From: Planctomycetota bacterium
Lineage (GTDB): Bacteria; Planctomycetota; Phycisphaerae; Phycisphaerales; UBA1924
DNA: 11,226 bases
Reading direction: 5' to 3'
Assembly (NCBI GenBank): GCA_023429345.1
Contig: JAEYVB010000449.1
Coordinates: forward strand, 1 to 11,226
Shown: positions 1-6,272 of the stretch, in pieces
Layout of the letters: each line of letters begins with the position of its first letter
Numbering within the stretch: position 1 is the stretch's first letter
The notes under the pieces: model-generated
Told to the model about the DNA's origin: nothing
The model's database searches: none
What the model saw: only the letters and a program-made list of their open reading frames with translations
Position numbers and translations under genes: made by a program

Positions 1-252
1 GCCGCCGCCTTCCTTGGGACGGGCCTCGTTGACCACGACGTTGCGTCCGCCCATCGAGGTGCCGTTGATGGCCTCGATCGCGGCGCGAGCCTCGTCATCG
101 CTGGGCATTTCGACGAACCCGAAGCCGCGGGGGCGGCCGGTCTCGCGGTCCATGACAATGGATGCCGATGCCACCTGACCGTGCGCCTCGAACATCTGCC
201 GCAGTTCGTCTTCGGTGGTGCTGAACGGGAGATTGCCGACGTAAAGCTTCAT
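1..252 (-). CDS. RRM-domain RNA-binding protein (3' end outside window)
   Basis: The first 84 residues are visible and make one complete RNA recognition motif. RNP2 is LYVGNL at residues 3-8 and RNP1 is RGFGFVEM at 42-49. The RNA-stacking aromatics Tyr4, Phe44 and Phe46 are all present. The visible part ends in KEGGG, the start of the Gly-rich tail usual in small bacterial and cyanobacterial RRM proteins, which are typically about 80-150 residues long. Such proteins bind single-stranded RNA in the cytoplasm, and several are cold-induced; the targets of this one cannot be told from sequence. The ATG at 250-252 starts exactly at the domain edge. Its SD is poor: AAGG lies about 12 bases upstream. 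The gene diverges from the phosphohexomutase gene across 234 bases and has its own candidate promoter. Domain call is secure, cellular role is not. Confidence 0.93.
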   Translation of the reverse strand, partial: MKLYVGNLPFSTTEDELRQMFEAHGQVASASIVMDRETGRPRGFGFVEMPSDDEARAAIEAINGTSMGGRNVVVNEARPKEGGG

Positions 253-376
253 TTCGCTCGAACCTTGACCCGGGAACTTTCTGTCTCAGAACCGCTGCGA
301 GATTGCCCGGGTTGCATCGAGCGTCGGTCGAAGCGCGGCCGCCCAGACCCAGAGGGCGGGCCGATCTTCGGGGGTC

Positions 377-404
377 AGTATAAGTGGGCCGGCGGCGGCC
401 GCAA
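377..404 (-). promoter_or_regulatory. Possible sigma70-type promoter for the RRM gene
   Basis: On the minus strand TTGCGG (399-404) and TATACT (377-382) are separated by 16 bases. The -10 matches the consensus at 5 of 6 positions, the -35 at 3 of 6. Transcription would begin near 370, giving a leader of about 118 bases before the RRM start codon. It is the most AT-rich short stretch of the divergent intergenic region. Judged by eye only. Confidence 0.35.
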
Positions 405-472
405 CTACCCTATCGTTTAGCGAACGGACGGGCCTTTTCATTCCGGCACGGCTACTCTTACCCCCCTTTGGC

Positions 473-477
473 AGGAG
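473..477 (+). promoter_or_regulatory. Ribosome binding site of the phosphohexomutase gene
   Basis: AGGAG ends nine bases before the ATG at 487. This is one of the few clear SD sites in the window and supports the 487 start. Confidence 0.6.
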
Positions 478-486
478 CCACGCCGC

Positions 487-1908
487 ATGCTCGGACGCGT
501 TTTCAAGGCCTACGACATCCGAGGAACCTACCCCGACCTGCTCAACGAGCAGATGGCTTGGCAGATCGGGTACGGGGCGAGCAAGTTCCTGCGGGATGAG
601 GCCGCGGCGGCGGGGGAGACGACGCCGATGATGCGGAACGTGGTCGTCGGGCGGGACATGAGGAAGAGCTCTCCCTCGCTCTCGGACCAGCTGACGAAGG
701 GGATCATGGACCAGGGCGGGGACGTGATTGATGTGGGGATGGTGGACACGCCGTTCGTGTATTTCGCGATCAACCACCTGGACTGTGCGGGCGGGGTCAT
801 GGTGACGGCGAGCCACAATCCGCCCAACTACAACGGGTTCAAGATCAGCAAGCGGGCGGCGAAGCCGGTCGGCGAGGCGACCGGGCTCGCGGAGATCCGC
901 AAGCGCGCCGCGATGGTGGACCGCGCGACCATGGTCGCCGCGAACGGCCGCATCGAGCACCGCGACCTCTGGCCGGACTACATCCAGCACGTCCGCAGCT
1001 TTCTCGATACCGGGGGGGCGAAGCTGAAGGTGGTGGTCGATGCCAGCAACGGCATGGCGGGGACCATGGTGCCGCGCGTGTTTGGAAAGAAGGGGGCGGA
1101 TGTCCCGGGGCTGCAGATTGTCGAACTGAACTTCGACAACTCCAAGGGCGAGTTCGTCCACGAGCCCAACCCGCTGGTCGCCACCAACCTCTACCAGCTC
1201 CAGCAGGCGGTGCGGAGCGAGAAGGCCAACCTGGGCATCTGCTTCGACGGGGATGCCGACCGCTGCGTCGCCGTGGATGAACGCGGCGAGGTGATCGGGT
1301 GCGACCTGCTGACGGCGCTGCTCTCCAGGCACTTTCTCGCGCGGCACAGAGGGGCCGCCATCATCTACGACCTGCGGTCGACCAAGGCCCTGGAAGAGGA
1401 GATCCGGAGCGCCGGCGGTGTGCCGGTGCGCAGCCGCGTGGGGCACGTGTTCATGAAGCAGGCCCTGGCGGAGCGGCGGGGGATTTTCGGCGGGGAGCTC
1501 TCGGGGCACTTCTATTTCCGGGACAACTTCAACGCCGATTCGGGCGCGATCGCGATGGCGACCATCCTGACCGTGCTCGCCAGGTCGAGCAAGCCGCTGA
1601 GCGAGCTCATCAGGCCCATCGCCCGCTACCACCAGTCCGGCGAGGTCAACTTCAACATTGAGGACAAGGACGGCGCCCTGGCCAACCTCAAGAAGGTCTA
1701 CGGCCCCGGGACGCCGACGCAGGCGACGATCGACGAGCTCGATGGCGTGACGATTGACGCCTTCCAGACCGCCGGCTGGTGGGCCAATATCCGCAAGAGC
1801 AACACCGAGCCGCTGCTGCGGCTGAACCTCGAGGCCCGCGAGCCCCGGATGCTCGACCGGATGCTGGCCCAGATCGCCCCGCTCCTGGGGACCCGCGCCG
1901 ACCATTGA
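487..1908 (+). CDS. Phosphomannomutase/phosphoglucomutase (alpha-D-phosphohexomutase family)
   Basis: This enzyme interconverts hexose 6-phosphates and hexose 1-phosphates, supplying sugar 1-phosphates for nucleotide sugars used in exopolysaccharide, LPS or glycan synthesis. At 473 residues it is full length; AlgC-type enzymes are about 460. All four active-site elements are visible: the phosphoserine loop TASHNP with Ser109; the Mg-binding loop DGDADR with Asp254, Asp256 and Asp258; the sugar-specificity loop GELSGH with Glu337, Ser339 and His341; and the C-terminal phosphate-binding loop RKSNTEP at 436-442. The N-terminal AYDIRG at 8-13 is also typical. The GEXSGH type of loop fits the dual-specificity PMM/PGM group, but mannose versus glucose preference (manB or algC naming) cannot be fixed from sequence. 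The next gene follows after 59 bases on the same strand, with an inverted repeat between. Confidence 0.96.
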   Translation: MLGRVFKAYDIRGTYPDLLNEQMAWQIGYGASKFLRDEAAAAGETTPMMRNVVVGRDMRKSSPSLSDQLTKGIMDQGGDVIDVGMVDTPFVYFAINHLDCAGGVMVTASHNPPNYNGFKISKRAAKPVGEATGLAEIRKRAAMVDRATMVAANGRIEHRDLWPDYIQHVRSFLDTGGAKLKVVVDASNGMAGTMVPRVFGKKGADVPGLQIVELNFDNSKGEFVHEPNPLVATNLYQLQQAVRSEKANLGICFDGDADRCVAVDERGEVIGCDLLTALLSRHFLARHRGAAIIYDLRSTKALEEEIRSAGGVPVRSRVGHVFMKQALAERRGIFGGELSGHFYFRDNFNADSGAIAMATILTVLARSSKPLSELIRPIARYHQSGEVNFNIEDKDGALANLKKVYGPGTPTQATIDELDGVTIDAFQTAGWWANIRKSNTEPLLRLNLEAREPRMLDRMLAQIAPLLGTRADH

Positions 1909-1913
1909 GCGGC

Positions 1914-1950
1914 GCGGTCCGTCTAGACTAGGTAGCCGCGTCCGGACCGC
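1914..1950 (+). repeat. 8-bp perfect inverted repeat between mutase and NTPase genes
   Basis: GCGGTCCG (1914-1921) and CGGACCGC (1943-1950) are exact reverse complements around a 21-base loop that contains TCTAGA. The repeat starts 6 bases after the mutase stop and ends 17 bases before the NTPase start codon. It could end transcription of the mutase gene, act as an mRNA processing or attenuation stem before the NTPase gene, or be an operator. No T-run follows, so it is not a standard intrinsic terminator. The arms are plain in the sequence; the function is a guess. Confidence 0.5.
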
Positions 1951-1967
1951 CTTGCCGCATCCCTCCC

Positions 1968-3653
1968 ATGAACATCGCGCAGTTCTTCGAACACTGGCGC
2001 ATCGTCGAGAACCCCTTCCGGGGGGAGGAGGCGCGGCACGACTCGGTGTTTGCGCGGGTGGGCTTCGGAGAGTTGTACGCCCGGGAAAGCCCGGTGTTTA
2101 CGCCTGATTCGGCGGCTCCTCCGGGGCCCGTGGTCGTGCGGCAGGACGGCATGGCCGAGACTCCGCTCACCGCCGAGGCTGCGCCGGCTTCCCGCCTGCC
2201 CGCGACGGCCCACTCCGACTTTGAGAAGATCCTGGGGGACCTGTCGCGGCCCTCGACATCGATCGTGTTCGGGGAGAAGGGGAGCGGCAAGACCGCGATC
2301 CGCCTGCAGATCGCCGACCGAGTCCTGGCCCACAACGCCGAGCAACCATCCTCGAAGATGCTGCTGATCGCCTACGACGACCTCAACGCTCTGCTGGACC
2401 GGTACTACCGGAAGGTGGGCGGAAAAACGCCGGCCGAGGCCTTCGCCCGCTTCCGGCTCGTCGATCACCTCGACGGTCTGCTGAACCTTGTCGTGCCGCG
2501 GCTGGTCGATGTGCTCGTTCGACGGGCGCCCCGGCCGGGAGAGGCGCGGCCGCCGGAGCCCGAACACCCGGACACGCTCGTGCTCGGCGCCGAGCCGCGC
2601 AAGGTCGCCCGCCGGCTGCCGATGCCCGTCAAGCGGGACCTGCTCCTCCTTCAGTCCGTGTACGACCGCCCCGAGAACGCCGAGATCCGCACGACGGCGC
2701 TCCGGCGCATCCTCCGCATCGGCCTGCCGGGGCAGGTGATGCTCTGGAACGCGCTGGCCTGGTTCGGGTGGATCCCCGCGGCCGCGGTGCTCGTGTGGTC
2801 GCTGGTTGAGACCGGCGCTTTCAAGGTTCAGTCGGGGTGGGCGTACGCGTTCTACGCGCTCCTGGGCGTGTGGCTGCTGATGCTGGCCAAGAGGTACGGC
2901 TGGGACAATCTCGCCCTCATGGGCATCGCCCGCCGGGTGCGCCGGCAGCTCCGGGTGATCCCGCGCTCCGACGTCTCGCTGGTCCGCAGCCTGCGGCAGA
3001 TCGACCCTTCGCAGCGGGATGCCGGTCACCTGCCCATGACGGACCTGGACGAGTCGCGGTACTCGATGCTGGGACGGCTGAAGCGGGTGCTGGGCCACTT
3101 CGGGTACACGGGGCTCCTGATCGTGATCGACCGCGTCGATGAACCCACGCTGATCAGCGGCGACCCCGAGCGCATGCGGGCCTTCATCTGGCCGATGTTC
3201 AACAACAAGTTTCTGCAGCAGCAGGGTGTGGGCGTCAAGATGCTGCTCCCCATCGAGCTGCGGCACGCGCTGTTCAAGGAAAGCAGCGCGTTCTTCCAGG
3301 AGGCCCGGCTCGACAAGCAGAACCTGGTCGAGCGGCTCACCTGGACGGGCGCGATGCTGTACGACCTCTGCGACGCCCGGCTGAAGGCCTGCCGCGACCG
3401 CGCGGCGGGGCCGATCGGCCTCCTCGACATCTTCGCCGAGGATGTCACCGCCCGCGACCTGATCGATGCGCTCGACCAGATGCACCAGCCCCGGGACGCC
3501 TTCAAGTTTCTCTACCGCTGCATCAGCGAGCACTGCTCCAACGTGACCGTCGAGCAGCAGCAGTGGCGCATCCCGCGCCTGGTCTTGGAGACGGTCCGCA
3601 AGCAGGAGTCGGACCGCGTGCAGCAGCTGTACCGCGGCATCCGGCCGGCCTAG
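1968..3653 (+). CDS. Membrane-anchored P-loop NTPase with KAP-like layout
   Basis: The 561-residue product has Walker A GEKGSGKT at 102-109 and a Walker B-like strand LLIVIDRVDE at 383-392, where Asp388 would bind Mg and Glu392 could be catalytic. Two hydrophobic segments, about 257-282 and 290-307, lie between the Walker motifs. Membrane helices inserted at this point are the hallmark of KAP NTPases (Kidins220/PifA group), so a KAP-like membrane NTPase is the best reading, though the spacing is long. The N-terminus carries HWRIVENPF at 9-17, resembling the start of ExeA-type AAA ATPases, then a Pro/Ala-rich stretch to about residue 80. The C-terminal 150 residues are helical and unrecognised. 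No SD is visible before the ATG, which sits just before the conserved-looking N-terminus. The stop lies 9 bases from the convergent STAS gene. Substrate and partners are unknown. Confidence 0.85.
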   Translation: MNIAQFFEHWRIVENPFRGEEARHDSVFARVGFGELYARESPVFTPDSAAPPGPVVVRQDGMAETPLTAEAAPASRLPATAHSDFEKILGDLSRPSTSIVFGEKGSGKTAIRLQIADRVLAHNAEQPSSKMLLIAYDDLNALLDRYYRKVGGKTPAEAFARFRLVDHLDGLLNLVVPRLVDVLVRRAPRPGEARPPEPEHPDTLVLGAEPRKVARRLPMPVKRDLLLLQSVYDRPENAEIRTTALRRILRIGLPGQVMLWNALAWFGWIPAAAVLVWSLVETGAFKVQSGWAYAFYALLGVWLLMLAKRYGWDNLALMGIARRVRRQLRVIPRSDVSLVRSLRQIDPSQRDAGHLPMTDLDESRYSMLGRLKRVLGHFGYTGLLIVIDRVDEPTLISGDPERMRAFIWPMFNNKFLQQQGVGVKMLLPIELRHALFKESSAFFQEARLDKQNLVERLTWTGAMLYDLCDARLKACRDRAAGPIGLLDIFAEDVTARDLIDALDQMHQPRDAFKFLYRCISEHCSNVTVEQQQWRIPRLVLETVRKQESDRVQQLYRGIRPA

Positions 3654-3662
3654 CCGCTTTCT

Positions 3663-3992
3663 TCAGGCGCTCATCGCCGCGTCGCAGGAATCCGTGATCG
3701 TAAAGACGGTGTCGAGCCTCGCGATCTCGAAGATCGATCGCACTCGCTCCTTCAGACCGCACAGGATCATTTTCGTGTTGCTGCGCCGCGCGATCTGGAG
3801 CGCTTCGACCAGGGTGGCGACTCCCGAGCTGTCCATGTAGTCGACCGCGGAAAGGTCCACGACGAGCCTCGTCGGCTTCTTGGCCTGGGCCTCGCGGAGC
3901 GTCGTCCGCAGGCCCGGCGACCGGCTTAGATCGATATCCCCCTCCGGCGTCACCACCACGGCCCCGTCTTTCACCCTGATCTCCTCTGGCAT
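3663..3992 (-). CDS. STAS-domain anti-anti-sigma factor (SpoIIAA/RsbV type)
   Basis: The 109-residue protein is one complete STAS domain. Family features include EGDIDLSRSP at 17-26, the strand LVVDLSAVDYMDSSG at 43-57 and IFEIARLDTVF at 87-97. The DSSG motif at 54-57 carries the serine that the partner kinase phosphorylates; Ser55 aligns with SpoIIAA Ser58. Unphosphorylated, such proteins bind the anti-sigma kinase and free its sigma factor; some family members instead act on other switch targets. The gene is last in a tight leftward set and starts 7 bases after the stop of the kinase gene. AGGA at 4003-4006, 10 bases before the ATG, overlaps the end of the kinase gene region and could aid coupled translation. 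Family assignment is firm; the sigma factor or other target is not in the window. Confidence 0.93.
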   Translation of the reverse strand: MPEEIRVKDGAVVVTPEGDIDLSRSPGLRTTLREAQAKKPTRLVVDLSAVDYMDSSGVATLVEALQIARRSNTKMILCGLKERVRSIFEIARLDTVFTITDSCDAAMSA

Positions 3993-3999
3993 AATCGGC

Positions 4000-4464
4000 T
4001 CATCCTGCTCGTGCGGCCGCGGCCTCGGCCGGCGCCTCTTTCCGGTGCTTGATGAGCGTAAGCCGCATGCCGAGCGGCGAACGCTTCTCGTACTTCACTT
4101 CGTCCATGACCTGCTGGATGATGTGGACACCCAGCCCACCCGGCCTTATCTCGTCCAGATCCCGGCTCCGGATCTGCTCGGGGTCCACCTGCCTGGCCTC
4201 ATCCTCGACCACAATCCGCAGGCCGGTGACGTTCCCATCGCTCGAAAGAGGGAAGATGCTGAGCCAGATCGGGGCATCTTTCCGCCGTTCGTACCCGTGG
4301 CGGATCACGTTGCACAGGGCCTCATCCACCGCCAGGGCGATCTGTCCGCACGCTTCCTCCGGGAATCCCAGGCGCCGGGCGACCGACGACACCAGCTCCC
4401 GCGCCCCGGCGAGGTACACCGGGTCGCTGACCATTTCGAGTCGGATGTCCGGTTGGGATTTCAT
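4000..4464 (-). CDS. RsbW/SpoIIAB-like anti-sigma serine kinase (HATPase_c_2)
   Basis: This 154-residue cytoplasmic protein has the GHKL ATP-binding fold of anti-sigma kinases. The N-box AVDEALCNVIRHGY spans 45-58, with Glu48 and Asn52 as the expected catalytic and Mg-binding residues. The G2 box is RPGGLGVHII at 107-116. The G1 box reads VEDEARQVDP at 86-95: Asp88 is kept, but the glycines usual in D-x-G-x-G are replaced by Ala and Gln, so ATP binding may differ from SpoIIAB. The last dozen residues are an Ala/Glu/Arg-rich tail. It lies between a lipoprotein gene (8-base gap) and the STAS gene (7-base gap), the classic kinase/antagonist pairing, and should phosphorylate that STAS protein. 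No SD is obvious before the ATG; coupling to the upstream gene is likely. Confidence 0.92.
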   Translation of the reverse strand: MKSQPDIRLEMVSDPVYLAGARELVSSVARRLGFPEEACGQIALAVDEALCNVIRHGYERRKDAPIWLSIFPLSSDGNVTGLRIVVEDEARQVDPEQIRSRDLDEIRPGGLGVHIIQQVMDEVKYEKRSPLGMRLTLIKHRKEAPAEAAAARAG

Positions 4465-4472
4465 CCGGGCAT

Positions 4473-4862
4473 TTACGATATCGGTTCGAGAGGGGGATCG
4501 CCCAAAGGTTTGTCCGGGAGCGTTTCCCCCGGTTCTCGGGCGTTGTACCAGTCCACCCAGCGTTTGGTCGCCTCCCAGCGTTCCGGGGAGGGGGCGGCAT
4601 GATCGTACCCCAGCGTCTGTCCGGTAATCCGCTCGAGGGAGCGGATCGACGCCAGCCTGACGAGTGGGTCGTCGCTGGACAGCATCCGGATCAGGTCCGG
4701 CACCGAGCCCTTGTCACGCTCCTCGGCCGCCTCCGTGATGGCGTTCAGGCGTTGGGCGGGAACGGGAGAGTCGAAGCCGCCCGGGGGCTCGGCGCACCCG
4801 CCGATCCCACCGGCTGCCCCCGCCACTGCGACGACCACTCCAACGCCGCGGATGAGCCTCAT
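4473..4862 (-). CDS. Small HEAT-repeat lipoprotein
   Basis: The 129-residue product begins with a short Arg-containing head and a hydrophobic stretch (6-20) ending in the lipobox IGGC, with Cys23 as the lipid-modified residue. It is therefore expected to be exported and membrane-anchored. Residues about 53-82 form a HEAT-like helical pair (VPDLIRMLSS, PLVRLASIRSLERITGQ). They are followed by GYDHAAPSPERWEATKRWVDW, a pattern I associate with HEAT proteins of planctomycetes: the final repeat, then a Trp-rich helix. The C-terminus is Pro-rich. One or two repeats are too few for a full solenoid, so a partner is likely. It starts 7 bases after the TPR gene stop and ends 8 bases before the kinase gene, suggesting cotranscription. 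No SD is visible. The specific function is unknown. Confidence 0.82.
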   Translation of the reverse strand: MRLIRGVGVVVAVAGAAGGIGGCAEPPGGFDSPVPAQRLNAITEAAEERDKGSVPDLIRMLSSDDPLVRLASIRSLERITGQTLGYDHAAPSPERWEATKRWVDWYNAREPGETLPDKPLGDPPLEPIS

Positions 4863-4869
4863 GGTCCGA

Positions 4870-5766
4870 TCATATCGGCTGCCCGGGCGCCGCCGCTCCC
4901 GAAGGGCGGTCGGAGCTCAGACCGGCCAGCACCCCGAGGCGATGGACCCGGACAGGGTCCGAGGCGCAGAGGCCCGCATCGGAGCCGAGTAGCTCGAAGG
5001 CCGCGGCAAAGTGCGCCCTGGCTTCCTCCGGCCTGCCGAGGGCCTGGAGGCATTCCGCGAGTTCTTCGTGCACGTAGCCGTCGCGCGTGCCGGCCTCCGC
5101 GTGGTCAACCGCCAACGCCATCTGCTCCCGGAGGGCATCCTCGAGCTTCCCCAGCGAACGGAGCGCACGCGCCACGCACCAGCGCGCGATACGTACCTCG
5201 CGGGCATCACCCCGGCGTTCGCGTTCATCCTGGGCGCTGCGGAAGGCGCCAAGTGCCTCGCCATAACGGCCGGCCTCGTGGTGCGCCCACCCGATGTTGT
5301 TCAGGAGGGAGGCAACCCAGCGATGTGCCTCGGGCTGGCTGCTGCCCCGGGCCAGATCGAGCGCCCGGTTGCTCCAGGCCAGGGCGGCATCGCCGCTTTC
5401 AACAAGTGCGATCATGTGGGCAGCATCCACGGCCAATCCGTCCAGCCCGGCTTTCCGGCTCACTATCCATGCAGCTCCGAAATGCGGCTTGGCCCCAGAG
5501 ACATCGCCGGAAGTACGTAGCAGACGACCACGCTCCAGGGAAATGCGGGCGCAGACGGCCGGCTCGCGAGATCCTATCGACTCGGCCGTACGAAGCGTCT
5601 CCTCGGCAGCCTCGAAACGCCGCAGAAGGCCCTGGGCGCGGGCGATCTGGGTAAGGATCCCGGCCCGCTGTTGCCGGGACGCTCCGGCAAGCCGCTCTCG
5701 AAATCGGGCCTCGCTTCCGGCCGGATCGGCAAAGTCCCACAGGCTATCGAGCGGCTGCTCTTTCAC
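4870..5766 (-). CDS. TPR-repeat protein, first gene of the partner-switch cluster
   Basis: The product (298 residues from the chosen start) is all-helical with tetratricopeptide repeats. The clearest are about 152-185 (LLNNIGWAHHEAGRYGEAL), 192-225 and 232-262; earlier weaker repeats cover 35-140. The N-terminus LDSLWDFADPAGSEARFRE resembles the opening of other soluble TPR proteins. There is no signal peptide or enzyme motif, so it is probably a cytoplasmic scaffold. I chose the GTG at 5764-5766 because AGGAG lies 6 bases upstream; an in-frame start at 5823 would add 19 residues of Arg-rich, non-conserved-looking sequence and would overlap the candidate promoter. It ends 7 bases before the lipoprotein gene. 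Its link to sigma-factor control is inferred only from gene order. Confidence 0.85.
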   Translation of the reverse strand: MKEQPLDSLWDFADPAGSEARFRERLAGASRQQRAGILTQIARAQGLLRRFEAAEETLRTAESIGSREPAVCARISLERGRLLRTSGDVSGAKPHFGAAWIVSRKAGLDGLAVDAAHMIALVESGDAALAWSNRALDLARGSSQPEAHRWVASLLNNIGWAHHEAGRYGEALGAFRSAQDERERRGDAREVRIARWCVARALRSLGKLEDALREQMALAVDHAEAGTRDGYVHEELAECLQALGRPEEARAHFAAAFELLGSDAGLCASDPVRVHRLGVLAGLSSDRPSGAAAPGQPI

Positions 5767-5772
5767 AGGCAA

Positions 5773-5777
5773 CTCCT
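5773..5777 (-). promoter_or_regulatory. Ribosome binding site deciding the TPR gene start
   Basis: AGGAG on the minus strand lies 6 bases before a GTG codon (5764-5766). This is why the shorter GTG start is preferred over the longer reading frame opening at 5823. Confidence 0.6.
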
Positions 5778-5812
5778 GCGCGCGCCCGCACTCCACTCTG
5801 CGGATGACCACG

Positions 5813-5831
5813 CCGATAGCCAATGTATCGG
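5813..5831 (-). repeat. Inverted repeat CCGATA-N7-TATCGG upstream of TPR gene
   Basis: Two perfect 6-base arms (5813-5818 and 5826-5831) flank a 7-base centre, 46 bases before the TPR start codon. The element overlaps the -10 of the candidate promoter, as an operator for a dimeric repressor would. A short stem near the start of the mRNA is another reading. An isolated 6-base palindrome can occur by chance. Confidence 0.35.
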
Positions 5832-5851
5832 GTATGACGGCCGAGGTCCAA
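5822..5851 (-). promoter_or_regulatory. Possible promoter of the TPR-lipoprotein-kinase-STAS cluster
   Basis: On the minus strand TTGGAC (5846-5851) and TACATT (5822-5827) are 18 bases apart, matching the sigma70 consensus at 3 of 6 and 4 of 6 positions. It lies in the only sizeable gap (153 bases) upstream of the four genes, which fits, but the match is weak. Confidence 0.25.
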
Positions 5852-5897
5852 GCCGACGGCGGCTCACGGCGGGCGAGTCTCGTACGCCCGAACGCCG

Positions 5898-5913
5898 GCC
5901 CGGCGGCCCGGGC
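5898..5913 (-). terminator. GC hairpin after the Lys/Arg-rich gene (no U-run)
   Basis: GCCCGG and CCGGGC form a 6-bp stem around a 4-base loop, starting 6 bases after the stop of the basic protein gene. No T-run follows on either strand, so it is at best a stabilising or Rho-associated 3' structure. The surrounding GC-richness makes chance pairing plausible. Confidence 0.2.
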
Positions 5914-5919
5914 GGCCCA

Positions 5920-6261
5920 TCACCGCGTGGATGCGCGGCCGGACTTCCTGCGCCGGGGCCCGCTGGTCCGCGCGGTGGAACGGCGCGCCGTCTTCCGGGA
6001 CGAACTGCGCCCGGATGTGCTCCGGCGCGGGGACCGTTTCTTGGAGGAGCGTGCCGCGCCGGTCTTCCGGGCTGCTTTCTTGCCGGTCTTCTTCCGTGAT
6101 TTCTTGGAGGCCTTCTTCGTCCGCCCCTCGGAGGCCCTCTTCTTGTTCACGGTCGCGGCGGCGATCTCCTTGGCCCGGCGGGTCGACTTCCCGCGCTTCT
6201 TCGAGCTCTTCTTGATGTGCTCGTACTGGCGTTCATCCTTGTCGCTCCACGCTTCGGGCAT
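5920..6261 (-). CDS. Small basic protein: MPEAWSDK-type head with Lys/Arg-rich tail
   Basis: The product has 113 residues. The first 45 (opening MPEAWSDKDERQYEHIKK and ending ATVNKKRASEG) match a widespread small bacterial family, often labelled plasmid stabilization protein with little experimental support. The rest, 46-113, is low-complexity: 30 of 68 residues are Lys or Arg, mixed with Ser, Thr, Ala and Gly, as in bacterial histone-H1-like tails. Nucleic-acid binding is therefore likely, inferred from composition. The start is the ATG at 6259-6261, where AAAGGA lies 5 bases upstream; an in-frame upstream TTG at 6324 would add unrelated residues. It stands apart from ftsI (108-base gap) and from the TPR gene (153-base gap), so it is probably transcribed alone or by read-through from ftsI. 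Confidence 0.8.
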   Translation of the reverse strand: MPEAWSDKDERQYEHIKKSSKKRGKSTRRAKEIAAATVNKKRASEGRTKKASKKSRKKTGKKAARKTGAARSSKKRSPRRSTSGRSSSRKTARRSTARTSGPRRRKSGRASTR

Positions 6262-6266
6262 CTGGG

Positions 6267-6272
6267 TCCTTT
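6267..6272 (-). promoter_or_regulatory. Ribosome binding site deciding the basic protein start
   Basis: AAAGGA on the minus strand is followed by 5 bases and the ATG at 6259-6261. It marks the start that coincides with the conserved MPEAWSDK N-terminus. Confidence 0.65.

Noticed and set aside
265..270. TTGACC on the plus strand upstream of the mutase gene
   Set aside because: No -10-like sequence lies 16-18 bases downstream, and it is more than 200 bases from the gene.
286..1905. Long open frame (539 codons) on the minus strand opposite the phosphohexomutase gene
   Set aside because: It mirrors a gene with all catalytic motifs, and its translation is Arg/Val/Pro/His-rich low-complexity sequence. 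Long antisense frames are expected in GC-rich DNA with GC-biased third positions.
1923..3533. Long open frame (536 codons) on the minus strand opposite the NTPase gene
   Set aside because: Same cause. The plus-strand frame has Walker motifs and membrane helices, while this one shows no domain, signal or start context.
1968..3653. NTPase considered as part of a phage-defence island
   Set aside because: Neighbours are metabolic, regulatory and division genes with no nuclease, toxin, integrase or tRNA boundary; KAP-like layout alone does not imply defence.
4599..5654. Plus-strand frame of 351 codons opposite the TPR and lipoprotein genes
   Set aside because: The translation is Arg/Pro/Gly low-complexity; the minus strand holds TPR repeats, a lipobox and compact operon spacing.
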